64,000 bases of DNA from Bubalus kerabau (GCF_029407905.1 NC_073627.1:124447697-124511696), one strand, 5' to 3'. Shown: positions 1 through 10,717, counted from the stretch's first letter. Translations and numbers: made by a program. Notes: a model not told the origin generated them from the sequence alone.

Positions 1-680
1 AGCATTGTGGTCAGAGAAGATGCTTAATATGATTTCAATTTTCTTAAATTTACTGATGTTTGAATTGTGACCCGAGAAGTGGTCTATCCTGGAGAATGTT
101 CCATGTCCACTTGAGAAGAAGGTGTATTCTTCTGCATTTGGATGAAACGTCCTGAAGATAACAACAAGATCTGTCTTATCTAATGTTTCATTTAAGACTT
201 GTGTTTCTTATTAATTTTATGTTTTGATGATCTGTCCATTGGTGTAAGTGGGGTGTTCAAGTCTCCTACTATTATTGTGTTACTGTCAATTTCTCCTTTT
301 ATGTCTGTTAATTTTTGTCTTATGTATTGAAGTGCTCCTATGTTGGGTGCATAGATATTTGCAATTGTTAGGTCTTCCTCTTGGATTGATCCCTTGATCA
401 TTATGTAGTGTCCTTCCTTATCTGTTGTAAACTTCTTTATTTTAAGGTCTGTTTTGTCTGATATGAGGATTGCTACTCCAGCTTTCTTTCGCTTCCCATT
501 TGCATAGAATATAATTTTCTATGCTCTCAGTTTCGGTCTATATTTGTCTTGAGGTCTGAGTGGGTTTCTTGTAGACAGCATATATATGGGTCTTGTTTTT
601 GTATTCATTCAGCCAGTCTGTGTCTTTTGGTCAGAGCATTTAATCCATTTACATTTAAAGTAATTATTGATATATATGTT
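1..680 (-). pseudogene. L1 ORF2 N-terminal (endonuclease) fragment
   Basis: On the minus strand the stretch 192-401 stays open and reads as the L1 apurinic-like endonuclease, with motifs NIYAPN and VGDLNTPLTPMDR. Upstream, interrupted by stops and shifts (490-660), are recognisable pieces such as RLAEW-like and AILISDKTDLK-like sequence. In intact L1 this domain nicks the target to prime reverse transcription. Here it has stops and frame breaks and is cut by the window edge. Almost the same nucleotide sequence recurs at about 8290-8480, in the second L1 copy. Confidence 0.8.
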
Positions 681-697
681 CCTATTGTCATTTTCTT

Positions 698-900
698 GGA
701 GAAGGCAATGGAGAGATGGGCACAACCAAGCAACTGAAGTTGCTTTCAATTTTCACTTTCATGCATTGGAGAAGGAAATGGCAACCCACTCTAGTATTCT
801 TGCCTGGAGAATCCCAGGGATGGAGGAGCCTGGTGGGCTGCCATCTATAGGGTCACACAGAGTTGGACATGACTGACGTGACTTAGCAGCAGCAGCAGCA
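698..900 (+). mobile_element. Bov-A2 SINE inserted in L1 (internal deletion in first monomer)
   Basis: It starts GGAGAAGGCAATGG and ends in a CAG-rich tail (AGCAGCAGCAGCA), both typical of the dimeric Bov-A2 SINE. The first monomer is shortened, jumping quickly to the CTTTCATGCATTGGAGAAGG linker. The second is nearly complete. Flanking 13-mers TTGTCATTTTCTT (685-697) and TTGCCATTTTCTT (901-913) form a TSD with one mismatch, which fixes the boundaries. It is mobilised in trans by BovB. Confidence 0.92.
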
Positions 901-968
901 TTGCCATTTTCTTAATTGTTTGGGGTTGTTTTTGTAGATCTTTTTTTTTTTAATGTTTTATTTCTTGG

Positions 969-1831
969 CTATATAAGCCCCTTTAACATTTGTTGTAAAG
1001 CTGGTTTGGTGGTACTGAGTTTTCTTAGCTTTTGCTTGTCTGAAAAGCTTTTTATTTCTCCATCAATTTTGAATGAGATCCTTGCCAGGTACGGTAATCT
1101 TGGTTGTAGATTTTTCCTTTTCAGTACTTTAAATATATCCTGCCATTCCCTTCTGGCCTGAAGCGTTTCTGCTGAAAGATCCTCTGTTAAGTGTATGGGG
1201 TTTCCCTTGTATGTTACTTGTTGCTTATCCCTTGCTACTTTTAATATTCTTTCTTTGTGTTTAGTCTTTGTTAGTTTGATTAACATGTGTCATAGCATGT
1301 TTCTCCTTGGGTGTATCCTGTATGGGACTCTTTGTGCCTCTTGGACTTGACTATTTCCTTTTCCATGTTGGGGAAATTTTCAATTATAATCTCTTCAAAA
1401 ATTTTCTCCTACCCTTTCTTTTTCTCTTCTTCTTCTGGGACCCCTATAATTCGAATGTTGGTGCGTTTGATATGGTTCCAGAGGTCTCTGAGCCTGTCCC
1501 CAGCTCTTTTCATTCTTTTTACTTTATTCTGCTCTTCAGAAGTTATTTCCACCATTTTATCTTCCAGCTCACTGATTCATTCTTCTGCTTCATATATTCT
1601 GCTATTGATTCCTTCCAGAGTATTTTTAATTTCAGTAATTATCTTGTTTGTCTCTTTATATTTATTCTGTAATTCTTCCAGGTCTTTGTTAATTGATTCT
1701 TGCAATTTCTCCATTTTGTTTTCAAGGTTTTTGATCATCTTTACTATCATTATTGTGAATTCTTTTTCAGGTAGTTTGCCTGTTTCCTCTTCATTTATTA
1801 GGACTTGTGTGTTTCTAGTTAGTTCCTTCAT
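969..1831 (-). pseudogene. L1 ORF1 (RNA-binding chaperone) remnant
   Basis: Two open pieces on the minus strand correspond to ORF1p. The first, 1577-1831, is the lysine/glutamate-rich N-terminal coiled coil. The second, 969-1286, is the C-terminal domain, with motifs KERILK, QARREWQDIF and KPALQQMLKG. Between them (about 1420-1500), in another frame, is the RRM-like segment containing IIGVPEEEE. ORF1p trimerises and coats L1 RNA. The frame is broken at least once between the pieces, so no full-length ORF1p can be made. Confidence 0.85.
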
Positions 1832-2421
1832 TTATGCAGTATTTCTATGCCTTTTTATTATTATTTTTTTAAGTCATTGTGTTTGAGGTCTCCTTTCCCA
1901 GGCTTCAAGGAAAGTTGAATTCTTTCCGTGAAGAAGGTTGAATTCTTTCTTCCTTTTGGTTTCTGCCCTCCTAAGATTGGTCCAGTGGTTTGTGTGAGCT
2001 TCATATAGGGTGAGATTTGTGCTGAATTTTTGTTTGTTTGTTTTTCCTCTGATGGGCAAGACTAAGTGAGGTGATAAATCTGTCTGCTGATGATTGGGTT
2101 TGAATTTTTGTTTTGTTTCTTGTTTAGATGAGGCGTCCTGCACTGGTGGTTAGGTGATGCAGGGTCTTGTATTCAAGTGGTTTCCTTTGTGTGAGTTCTC
2201 ACTATTTGATACTGCTTAGGGGTAGTTCTCTGGTAGTCTAGGGTCTTGGAGTCAGTGCTCCTACTCCAAAGGCTTGATCTCTGTTCAGGAATGAAGATTC
2301 CACAAGTGGTTTATTATGGCATTAAGTGAGATTAAAACAGATATTCAAAAATGAGAAACCAAAGATGAACCCCAGACAAATGGCATTACAAAATCAGGCA
2401 AATAATAATTAAAATAATGGA

Positions 2422-3385
2422 ATATACACATATACATATACACCTATGAGGAAAGTAAAAACAGTCCAACAAAAAGAAAGTACAGTAGATTGATCTGGGA
2501 AACAAAGGAAATCAAAAATTATATTTACCAGTTAAGAATGAAACTAACTTAAGCACAAACTGGAAAACAAAACTAAAGTAAAGTGCCAAGTGGGGGATAA
2601 AACAATGAAAACAAAACGAACAAATATGTTGAGAGGAAAGGAAAGAAAGAAAAGAAAAAGAATAGATATGCAAAGTTAAATAGAGGTAGATGAACAAGAT
2701 TTATATACATTAAAGATTAGCTGCAAAGGGAAAAAACAATAGGAAATGCAAACAAAGGAATAAATGTAGAAAAAATATAATAGGTTTTAAAAAATTAAAA
2801 ATTAAAATTATAAAAAAGAGAAAAGAAAAAAAAAAAAAACAGAAGAAAAAAGGAAAACTCCACAGAACTACAAAAGTCCAATGCAGAGGCTGAGGTTTAT
2901 AACAATATAAAGTGTGACTGAATATACACATATACATATATACCCATAATCAAAATCAAAATAGTCCAACAAAAATAAAGCACAACAGATTGACCCAGTG
3001 AACAAAGGAAACCCAAAATTATATCTATCAGAATAAAACTAATTAAAGCACAAACTGGAAGACAAAACTAAAGCAAGGTGCCAATTGGAGAATAAAGCAA
3101 TGAAAATAAAACTAACAAATTTGTTGAGAGGAAAGGAGAGAAAGAAAAGAAAGAAAGAATAGATATGCAAAATTAAGTAGAGCTAGATCTATATATGTTA
3201 AACATTAACTGCAAGGGAAAAAAAACAGTAGGAAAAACAAACAAAGGAATAAATGTAGGAAAAATAATAGTAAGTTTAAAAAATTAAAATTAAAGAGAAA
3301 GCAAAAAAAGGAAAACTCCATAGAACTGCAAAAGCCCAACGTCAAGGTAGAGGTTTATGACAACAATAAAAAATGTGACTGAGGG
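2422..3385. repeat. Tandem duplication, two units of about 460-500 bp, in L1 5' UTR
   Basis: Unit 1 (about 2422-2920) and unit 2 (about 2921-3385) follow the same order of phrases. GAATATACACATATACATAT occurs at both starts, followed by AGTCCAACAAAAA, GATTGA, TAAAGCACAAACTGGAA-like, TGTTGAGAGGAAAGGA, GGAAAACTCCA and GAGGTTTATGACAA-like. They differ by scattered substitutions and small indels, so the duplication is not recent. Confidence 0.85.
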
Positions 3386-3421
3386 AAAAAAAAGCTCAAA
3401 AGCTTAATTTGACTTCTTAGT

Positions 3422-3545
3422 ACCCACTCCAGTGTTCTTGCCTGGAGAATCCCAGGGATGGGGTAGCCTGGTGGGCTGCCATCTATGGGGTCGCACAGAG
3501 TCAGACATGACTGAAGCGACGCAGCAGCAGCAGCAGCAGCAGCAG
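3422..3545 (+). mobile_element. Bov-A monomer fragment with (CAG)n tail
   Basis: It reads ACCCACTCCAGTGTTCTTGC and continues through GCCTGGTGGGCTGCCATCTA and GTCGCACAGAGTCAGACATG to an eight-copy CAG tail. This is the 3' monomer of Bov-A2; the 5' monomer is missing. It lies just beyond unit 2 of the duplication, inside the L1 leader. I see no clear TSD. Confidence 0.85.
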
Positions 3546-4208
3546 TACCAATTAAATCTACAAGTACAACAGAGCAGGGAAAAGGAAAAGAAAAAAAGAA
3601 AAAAAATCCAAAAGAATCTACAGAACAAGTCAAAAAATAAGAATAATGTTTTTCTTGAGTCACTGCTGTCAGAGTCCTTTCCCTCCCTGGGAATCACAGT
3701 CTACCTTACCCCTCTAGGATCCTCTCTTAACACTGTACTGGTCTCTGGACCTGCTGTGGGGGCTGCTCAGATTCTAATCTGGTCCTACTCCTGTGTGTTC
3801 TTGCCTCCAATGTCCGCAGCTATCAAAGCTAGTGCGTTTTCTTTTGTGGGAGCTCTCAATAGCCTTTTGTAAATTCTGTAGACACAGAGTCTGCCTAGTT
3901 GATCATGTGGATTCAATCTGCAGCTTGTACAGCTGGTAGCAAGGTTTGGGGTCTTCTTCCTTAGCCACACTGCCCCTAGGTTTCAATTGTGGTTTTATTT
4001 ACACCTCTACATGTGGGTCGTCCACTGGGGTTCAGCTCCTGAGGCTGCCCTGGAGGGCTTGGGTTTGCCCCTGTGAGGGCCAGGTGTGGAGGTGGTGCAG
4101 CTGCCTGGGTCTTAGGGGTTCTGGCAGCACCAGGTACTCAGGGGGTTTGGTGGCTAGGGCAGCAGGAAATACAGTGCTCTAGAAGAGTATGGCGACCAGT
4201 ATTGGCCA

Positions 4209-4312
4209 ATACGCTCCAGTCTTCTTGCCTGGAGAACCCACCTCCCTGACAGAGAAGCCTGGCAGGCCAAAGTCTACAGGGCGGCAGAGTCGGACACGAT
4301 TGAAGCGACCCA
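4209..4312 (+). repeat. Diverged Bov-A-like segment embedded in L1 5' UTR
   Basis: CGCTCCAGTCTTCTTGCCTG, then AGCCTGGCAGGCC, then GGCAGAGTCGGACACGATTG and AAGCGAC match a Bov-A monomer in order, with an altered middle. The homologous stretch of the other L1 leader (10380-10560) lacks it, so it was gained in this lineage or lost in the other. There is no evident TSD. Confidence 0.65.
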
Positions 4313-5562
4313 GTGTGCATAGACGCAAGACTTTTTTGCCTGTGGTAGCTCTGCCCCAGTGAGAGTTGAGCATGAAGGTCGCACAGCTGCTTGGTTTGCA
4401 GGGACCCTGGCAGTGCCAATTGTGCAGGGACACAGACTGCCTTCGCCGGAGTTATGGCCCTATCACAGTCTTTTTTCCAGCCTCTTGTAGCTGGCAATCA
4501 GAAGGCCTCTTTGGCTGATCTTTCTTTGTAACTCTGCCCCTCCAGGCACTTTAAAGGGCTCCCTTGCCTGGGGTCCTTCTCTGTTGTTCCACATGTCAGG
4601 CATATAGAGGGGCCTCCCTGGCTGTGGTCCTACTCTATAGTTCAGTGGATCAGTCACTAAAAGGTGTACCCTGGGTGTGGTCCTACTCTGTATTTCAGTG
4701 CATCAGGCATTTGATGGACCAGCCTCTCTGTTGTTCAGTGGCCGATGCTGGCTTGTGGGGGTGAGTGAGGCTATGTTGATGGCTCCACCCCCTACAGGTG
4801 ACTCAGCAGTATCACCTTACTTCCTTCACTGCCTGGCTTTCCTCCACCAGCATTTTCCACCGTAATCTCCTCTGTCACATCCCCTCAATCCATTTCTCTG
4901 CAGTCAACAGCAGCGGTTGCCCTGGGATTGCTCCACAGTCCCTAAACTCCAGCTCCCAGCTGCTGTGCCTTCTAGGAGGCCAGCGTTCCTGTCTGGGGTA
5001 TGTATGGCAAGGACTGTCTGATTCTCATTCCATTTAGGCTGCCAGAGATCAGCTGTTTCACTCTCAGCCTTAAATGTTTCTCTTCTGATTCAGACAGTTG
5101 CCCCGCTGTGGGGAACAGACCCCTGTTTCTGTTCCCCCACCTACTGAGGTCAGGTCCAGTCCTACTAACACTCTTGTTTTTCCCCCTAGATCATTCGTCC
5201 TACTGAGTTTTGCGTGGTTCTATATATTCTTTTCCACTGGTCAGGTACTCCTGTCCACTCTCAGCTGGTATTCTGCATGCACTTCTGTGTCTGAAGGTGT
5301 ATCCCTGATGTATCCGTGGAGAGACATGTACTCCACATCCACCTGTTCCTCTGCCATCTTGTTCTTCTCTTTTTGTGTTCTTTTTGATGATAGCTGCTCT
5401 GACAGGTGTTAGGTGATATGTCATTGTAGTTTTGATTTATATTTCTTGGATGATTAGTGATGTTGAACAGCTTTTCATGTGCTTGTTGGCCATCTGCATT
5501 TCTACTTTGGAAAAATGTCTCTTCAATTCTGCCCATTTTTAAATTGGGTTGTTTGTTCTTTT

Positions 5563-5836
5563 TTAAAAAAATTAATTGATTACTTTATAGCTGTGCTGGG
5601 TCTTTGTTCCTGTGCACAGACTCTAACTGGGGCAAGCTGGCGCTATTCTCTAGTTGCAGTGGGTGGCAACTATTCTCTAGTTGAGGCACACAAGCCCTAG
5701 AGCACATGGGCATCAGTAATTGTGGCACATGGGCTTATTTGTCATGTGGTATGTAGAATCTTCTAGACCAGGGATTGAACCTGTGTCCCCTGCATTGGAA
5801 GGCTGATTGTTAACCACTGGACCTCCAGGAAAGTCC
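5563..5836 (-). mobile_element. CHR-type (tRNA-Glu-derived) SINE in L1
   Basis: On the minus strand the element begins with a tRNA-like head (GGACTTTCCTGGAGGTCCAG). It contains a decayed box-B-like motif (reverse of GGGATTGAACCTGTGTCCCC at 5771-5790) and the TTAACCACTGGA segment. Its A-rich tail lies at 5563-5575. A perfect 13-bp TSD, TGTTTGTTCTTTT, flanks it (5550-5562 and 5837-5849). CHR SINEs are specific to cetartiodactyls. Confidence 0.85.
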
Positions 5837-6879
5837 TGTTTGTTCTTTTGATGTTGAATTGTATGAACTGTATATGTGTTGGATATTAATCCCTTATTGG
5901 TCATACTATTTGCAAATATATTCTCCCATTCAGTAGGTTGTCTTTTCATTTTGTTTATGGTTTTCCTTGCTGTGCAAAATCTTTTAAGTTTAATTAGATC
6001 CCGCTTGTCTATTTTTTACTTTTGTTCCTCTAGGAGGCAGACCAAAACATTTTTCTGGGATTTTTTCAGAGTATTCTGCCTATGATTTCTTCTAGTAGTT
6101 TTATAGTTTCTGGTCTTATATTTAGGTCTGTAATCCATTTTGTGTCTATTTTTGTGTATGGCATTAAGGATTGTTCTAATTTCTTTCATTTACATGTAGA
6201 TGCCGAATTTTTCTAGCACCACTTACTGAAGAGATCATCTTTTCTCCATTATATATACTTGCCTCATTTGTCATAGATTAGGTGACCATAGGTACATGGA
6301 TTTATCCCTGGGCTTTCTATCCTGTTCCATTGATCTATATTTTGGTTTTTGTGACAGTACCATGTTGTCTTGATGACTTTAGCTTTGTAGTATATTCTGA
6401 AGTCAGGGAACCTGATTCCTCTAGCTCCATTTTTCTTTTTCAAGATTGCTTGGGCTATTTGGGGTCTTTTGTGTTTCCATACAAATTATACATTTTTTTG
6501 TTCTAATTCTGTGAAAACTGCCACTGGTAATTTGATAGGGATTGTACTGAATCTGTAGATTGCTTTGGGTAATATAGTCATTTTCACAATATTGATTTCT
6601 TTCAGTCCAAAAACATGGTATGTCTCTCCATGTTTATGTCATCTTTGATTTCTTTCATCAGTATCCTATATCTTTTTCTGAATAGAAGTCTTTTGTCTCC
6701 TTATATAGTTTTATTCTTAGGTATTTTATTCTATTTTGTTGCAATGGGAGATGGGATTGTTACTTTAATTTTCTGATCTTTTATTGCCAGTGTATAGGAA
6801 TGCATGAGATTGCTGTGTATTAATTTTGTATCCTGCAACTTTACCAAATTCATTGATAAGCTCTAGTGGTTTTCTGGTG

Positions 6880-7158
6880 GCCTTTTAAGAATTTTCTATG
6901 TATAGTATCATGTCATTTGCAAACAGTGAGTTTTACTTCTTTTCCAATTTAGACTCCTTTTATTTCATTTTCTTCTCTGATTGCTGTGGCTAGGACTTCC
7001 AAAACTATGTTGAATAACAGTGGTGAGAATGGACATCCATGTCTTGTTCCTGATCTTAGAGGAAATGCTTTTAATTTTTCACCACAGAGAATGATGTTTG
7101 CTGTGGGTTTGTCATATATGGCCTTTATTATGTTGAGGTAGGTTCTCTTTACATCCAC
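6880..7158 (-). pseudogene. L1 ORF2 reverse-transcriptase fragment
   Basis: The minus strand stays open over 6949-7158 and encodes 69 residues of the RT palm and fingers region (RSGTRHGCPFSPLLFNIVLE). In the next segment (about 6912-6923), in another frame, the catalytic box appears as FAND instead of the usual FADD, so a catalytic aspartate codon has mutated. Stops and frameshifts surround it. Confidence 0.7.
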
Positions 7159-8568
7159 TTTCTAGAAAGTTTTATCATAAATGGGTACTGAATTTTGTCA
7201 AAAAACTTTTTCTGCATCTATTGAGACGATCATATGGTTTTGTCCTTTAATTTGTTAATATGGTGTATCACATTGATTAATTTACATATATTGAAGAATC
7301 TTTGCATCCCTGGGATAAATCCCATTTGATCACGGTGTATGATCGTCTTGATGTATTATTAGATTCTGTTTGCCAGTATCTTGTTGAGGAGTTTTGTGTC
7401 TATGTTCAGTAGTGCTATTGGCCTCTAATTTTCTTTTTTTTGTGATATCTTTGTCTGGTTTTGGGTAATGGTAGCCTCATAGAATGAGTTGGGACTGTTC
7501 TTCCCCTCTGCAATTTTTTGGAAGAGTTTGAAGATAGGTGTTAGCTGTTCGGTAAAGAAGACTTTTGATTTACTTGTAAATCTGTCAAGTCCTGAACTTT
7601 TGTTTGTTGGAAGATTTTAAATCACAGTTTCAATTTCAGTGCTTGTGACTGGTCTGTTCATATTTTCAGTTTCTTCCAGTTCAGTCTAGGAAGTTTGTAC
7701 CTTTCTAAGAATTCGTCCATTTCTTCCAGGTTGTCCATTTTATTGGCATATAGTTTCTTGTGGTAGTCTCCTAATGATCCTTTGTATTTCTGTAGTGTTG
7801 GTTGTAACTTTTCCTTTCTCATTTCTAATTTTATTGATTTGAGTCCTCCCTTTTTTTCTTCATGAGTCTGGCTAAAGGTTTATCAATTTTGTTTACCTTT
7901 CAAAGAACCAGCTTTTAGTTTCATTGATCTTTGCTATTGTTTTCTTTATTTCTATTTCATTTATTTCTGCTCTGATCGTCATGATTTCTTTCCTTCTACT
8001 AACTTATTTTTGTTGCTGTTTTTTTTTTTCCTTCCCACTAGTTGTTTTAGGTGTAAGTTTAGGTTGTTTGTTTGAGATATTTTTTGTTCCTTGAGGTGGG
8101 AACTTAGAACTGCTTTTGCTGCATCCCATATGTTTTGGGTCATTGTGTTTTTGTTGTCATTTGTTCCTAGGTATTTTTTAATTTTGTCTTTGGTTTCTTC
8201 AGTGATCAATTGGTTATTAGTAGCATATTGTTTAGTCTCTGTATGTTTGTGTGTGTGTTTTTTTTTTATAGTTTTTCTTTTGTGTAATTGATTTCTAATC
8301 ACATAGCATTGTGGTCAGAAAGGATGCTTGATACAATTTCAGTTTTCTTAAATTTACCAAGGCTTGATTTGTGACCCAGGATGTGATCTATCCTGGAGAA
8401 TTTTCTGTTGTGCACTTAAGAAGAAGAAAGTGTATTCTGCTGCTTTTGGGTGAAATGTCCTATAAATAGCAGTTAAGTCTCTCTGATCTAATGTTTCATT
8501 TAAATGTAAACATTTAAATTAATGTTTCATTAATTTTTTGGATGATCTGTCCATTGGTTTCATTCTGT

Positions 8569-9517
8569 GTTCCATTCTGAGAATGAGTTTGTAAGTCCAA
8601 TTTGTTTATAAGTCCAACAGAGTTAGCCTAGGTATCAAACACAATCGGTTATATAGTACTGTATTGTAATAGGTTTATAATACTTTTTGCACAAATAGGA
8701 CATAAAAAAAACAAACACAAAAATAAACATTTAAAATCTTATAGTAAAGTTCCTTGAAAAATAGGGTAGTACAGTCAACAGCTAGCATACAGGGGCTGGC
8801 ATTGAGTGAACAGGCAAGAAAAGTTACTGATTAGAGGAGGGAGAGGAGGTGGAAGATGTTATAGATGAAGGATCATTGGCAATAGGAGACAGAGGGCAAA
8901 CTGCAACTTCACTCATGCCTGACGTTGATGCCACAGGTTCTGGTTCCTTGCTGGATTCAATTATATCTACCCTCTTGAAAGAACAATCCAGTGATGTCTG
9001 GGTATTCACTTTTTGTTTCTCATCATAGATGACACCGCTGCACTGGGTTGCATTCTGAATGGTTGCTGCAACCTTCATGTACTGTTCTAGGTTTGGCTTC
9101 TGTGCCTCAAAAACTAACAGTGCCTCCTCAAATAAGGGAAATTCCCTTGCCATTTCCTGCATTGTGAATCTCTTCAGGTCTTCAGTTGCTTCTTCCTCTG
9201 GTTGCTGCACTCTCTCAATTATTTTCACTTTTGTTTCCATCATTATTGCTTGGCACTTCTTAGCAGTGCCAGCTTCATCACCCCGGCTTTTATGCTTGTT
9301 TCCAGACAGACATCCTGAGCTTGAAATAAAGATATTGTACTATACTCTATGAAGTACTGTACAGTAAAGTACACAGAAACACAGCCATGTGTGGAGGATG
9401 CATGCATGTGACAGTGTATGCCAGACATGTGAACTAACAATGTAATTGGACATGTGAACACATAATCACATCTTTTAAAGTTTGCAACTTGAAGGTTCAT
9501 AAGTAGGGGACTTATAG
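8569..9517 (-). mobile_element. Internally deleted Tigger-like (pogo) DNA transposon
   Basis: Both ends carry an inverted TAAGTCC-type signal: GTTTGTAAGTCCAA near 8592-8605 and AAGTAGGGGACTTATA at 9501-9516. A TA dinucleotide follows on the right, as expected for Tc1/mariner-superfamily insertions. The outermost bases of the left TIR seem lost. At about 0.95 kb it keeps only the C-terminal part of a transposase frame, so it is non-autonomous. Tigger1 is the closest family I recall, from the protein tail. Confidence 0.7.
8824..9243 (-). pseudogene. Tigger-like transposase C-terminal fragment (139 codons open)
   Basis: The open frame starts with MMETKVKIIE and contains EEATEDLKRFTMQEMAREF, LFEEALLVFEAQ, YDEKQKVNTQTSLD and a serine-rich tail ending SSPSSNQ. 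This resembles the C-terminal tail of Tigger/jerky-like transposases beyond the DDE domain. No HTH or DDE domain is present in this copy. It is intact as a frame only because the retained piece is short. I infer it is a fossil fragment, not a gene. Confidence 0.7.
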
Positions 9518-10690
9518 TAATCGTGCACCTGGACCTGCTGTGGGAGCTATGTAGGCAGCTCAGACTCTGGTCTGGCCCTACCCTGATGTGTATGGGCCCA
9601 CAGAGCCCACAGCTACTAAAGTCAGAGACGTGATAGGCAGTTTGACTAGTGTTGTGGTGACCCGAGCTCTGCTCTGGATATTGAGTGGGGCCTTCTCTTT
9701 GCTCTGTGGTTGACACTGTCCTGTCAGTGGCAGAGTCTGCTCCCCAGTTGTTGGAGTAAGGGCCCCCAGATCTGCTTCTTAGCTGTGTGTCTCATCTGTG
9801 GTGTGAGGTAGGCAGGGTCGGAGCACTCCCACTGGGAGGGAAGCTACTGAGTATTTCTCCTTTGGAGCTGTTCACCTGTGCATGTGCTCTGTTGTGTCAC
9901 CTTTCACCTGTTGTGCAAGCTCTCAGATTACGCTGATGTTGGCACTGCTCTTGGCTCCACTGTAACTGTGGGTATGCTAGTAGTTGGCCCTAGTGTGTCT
10001 CAGAATGTTGCTTTCACCAGTCACCAGAGTAGATCCACTGAAGTCAAGTCCCAGGATTGTAGTAATCGTGGATCTGTTGTGGGTGTTAGGGGGGCAGCTC
10101 AGACTTTAGCCTGGCCCAGCCCCCATGTGTATGGGCCCACAAAGGCTACAGCAGATAAAGCTAGGTCTGCCTTGGCTGTGAAAGCACTTGTCCATTCAGA
10201 TGTTTTGTAGGTGCTGACTTTTTACCAAGCTGGTTGTGGGAGTGTCAGTTCATGGTTTGAGCAGCTGTGAGGAGAGATTTCAGATTGTCTTCCTTAGTTG
10301 TATGGCCTGTGGGGCTCATATGTGGTTTTAGCCCCATCTCTGCATGTGGACCACCCACAGGGGCCTGCTTCCAAGGCTGGCCTGGAGCACTTGGGTCTGC
10401 CCCAGTGAGGACAGAGCATGGAGGTGGCATGGCTGCCAGCTGTGGGAGCCCTGGTGGTGACAGGTGCATGGGGCAATCAGTGGCTGTGAGAGATCTGGTC
10501 CCGTCAGTGATGAGGTGTGTGGGAAAGCCAGTAGCCATGGACATGAGAGATCTGGCCCTAGGAAAGGTGGGAACCTTTCCTAGATCCCACTACCAGCACA
10601 AGCTGGCCAGCCCTGGTGGGGGCCACTTTTAGTGCCCAACAGGAGGTGCGTGCAGGCCAGTCCAGGCCAAGCTCATGGTTTTCTATTTTA
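9518..10690 (-). mobile_element. L1 5' UTR segment, antisense, GC-rich
   Basis: 10260-10500 aligns with 3945-4180 of the first L1 leader (CATATGTGGTTTTA..., CTGCATGTGGACC, CTGGAGCACTTGGGTCTGCC and TGGAGGTGG in order). Two related blocks of about 90 bp start at 9519 and 10071 (AGTAATCGTG followed by CTGTGGG). It may be the leader of the older L1 at 5362-8568 with ORF1 and the ORF2 start deleted and a Tigger element between, or a separate copy. There is no coding content. Confidence 0.7.
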
Positions 10691-10717
10691 TTTGGTTAAT
10701 TATGGTCTGTAATCAAT

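Larger units (their letters stand above)
1..5361 (-). mobile_element. L1 LINE (L1_BT-like), long antisense copy, 3' end outside the window
   Basis: This is a non-LTR retrotransposon lying antisense. Read on the minus strand it has, in order, a 5' UTR (5361 down to about 1870), ORF1 remnants (1831-969), a short inter-ORF region and the start of ORF2 with its endonuclease (below about 680). The element runs off the left edge. The 5' terminus near 5361 reads CAAGATGGCAGAGG on the minus strand, an L1-type start, so the 5' end looks intact. Immediately beyond 5361 the sequence becomes a different L1 ORF2, so this copy was inserted into an older L1. Both ORFs are broken and it is not autonomous. 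A Bov-A2 interrupts it at 698-900 and a Bov-A fragment at 3422-3545. Confidence 0.85.
1870..5361 (-). mobile_element. L1 5' UTR (promoter-bearing leader), about 3.5 kb
   Basis: This non-coding leader lies between the ORF1 start and the L1 5' end at about 5361. It has an A-rich (plus strand) part at 2330-3415 and a GC-richer part at 3660-5360. The segment 3740-4140 is clearly homologous to 9530-9700 and 10075-10500, the leader of another L1 in this window (shared phrase GACCTGCTGTGGG and neighbours). L1 5' UTRs carry the internal promoter. I can see no specific transcription-factor site I would defend. Confidence 0.75.
5362..8568 (-). mobile_element. Older L1, ORF2 region, antisense, host of the L1 at 1-5361
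   Basis: Read on the minus strand this is L1 ORF2 from just after the endonuclease region (about 8560) to near the C-terminus (about 5363). The 8290-8480 segment matches 1-190 of the first L1. The reverse transcriptase region is at 6949-7158 (motifs TRHGCPFSPLLFN and YDKPTANIIL). The C-terminal part near 5380-5440 reads like TPVRAA...KKNTK, after which the copy is interrupted by the first L1. A CHR SINE sits at 5563-5836. It is heavily decayed. Confidence 0.85.

Noticed and set aside
1311..1886. A 191-codon plus-strand frame, hydrophobic, resembling a membrane protein
   Set aside because: It is the antisense shadow of L1 ORF1. The coding strand is minus (coiled-coil and C-terminal motifs).
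3404..3697. Frames rich in poly-Ala, poly-Cys or poly-Gln around 3525-3545
   Set aside because: They translate the (CAG)n tail of a Bov-A SINE in different frames. There is no gene.
9243..9716. A 157-codon minus-strand frame
   Set aside because: It spans the Tigger right end and the L1 leader, with no motif. It is a chance frame across an element boundary.
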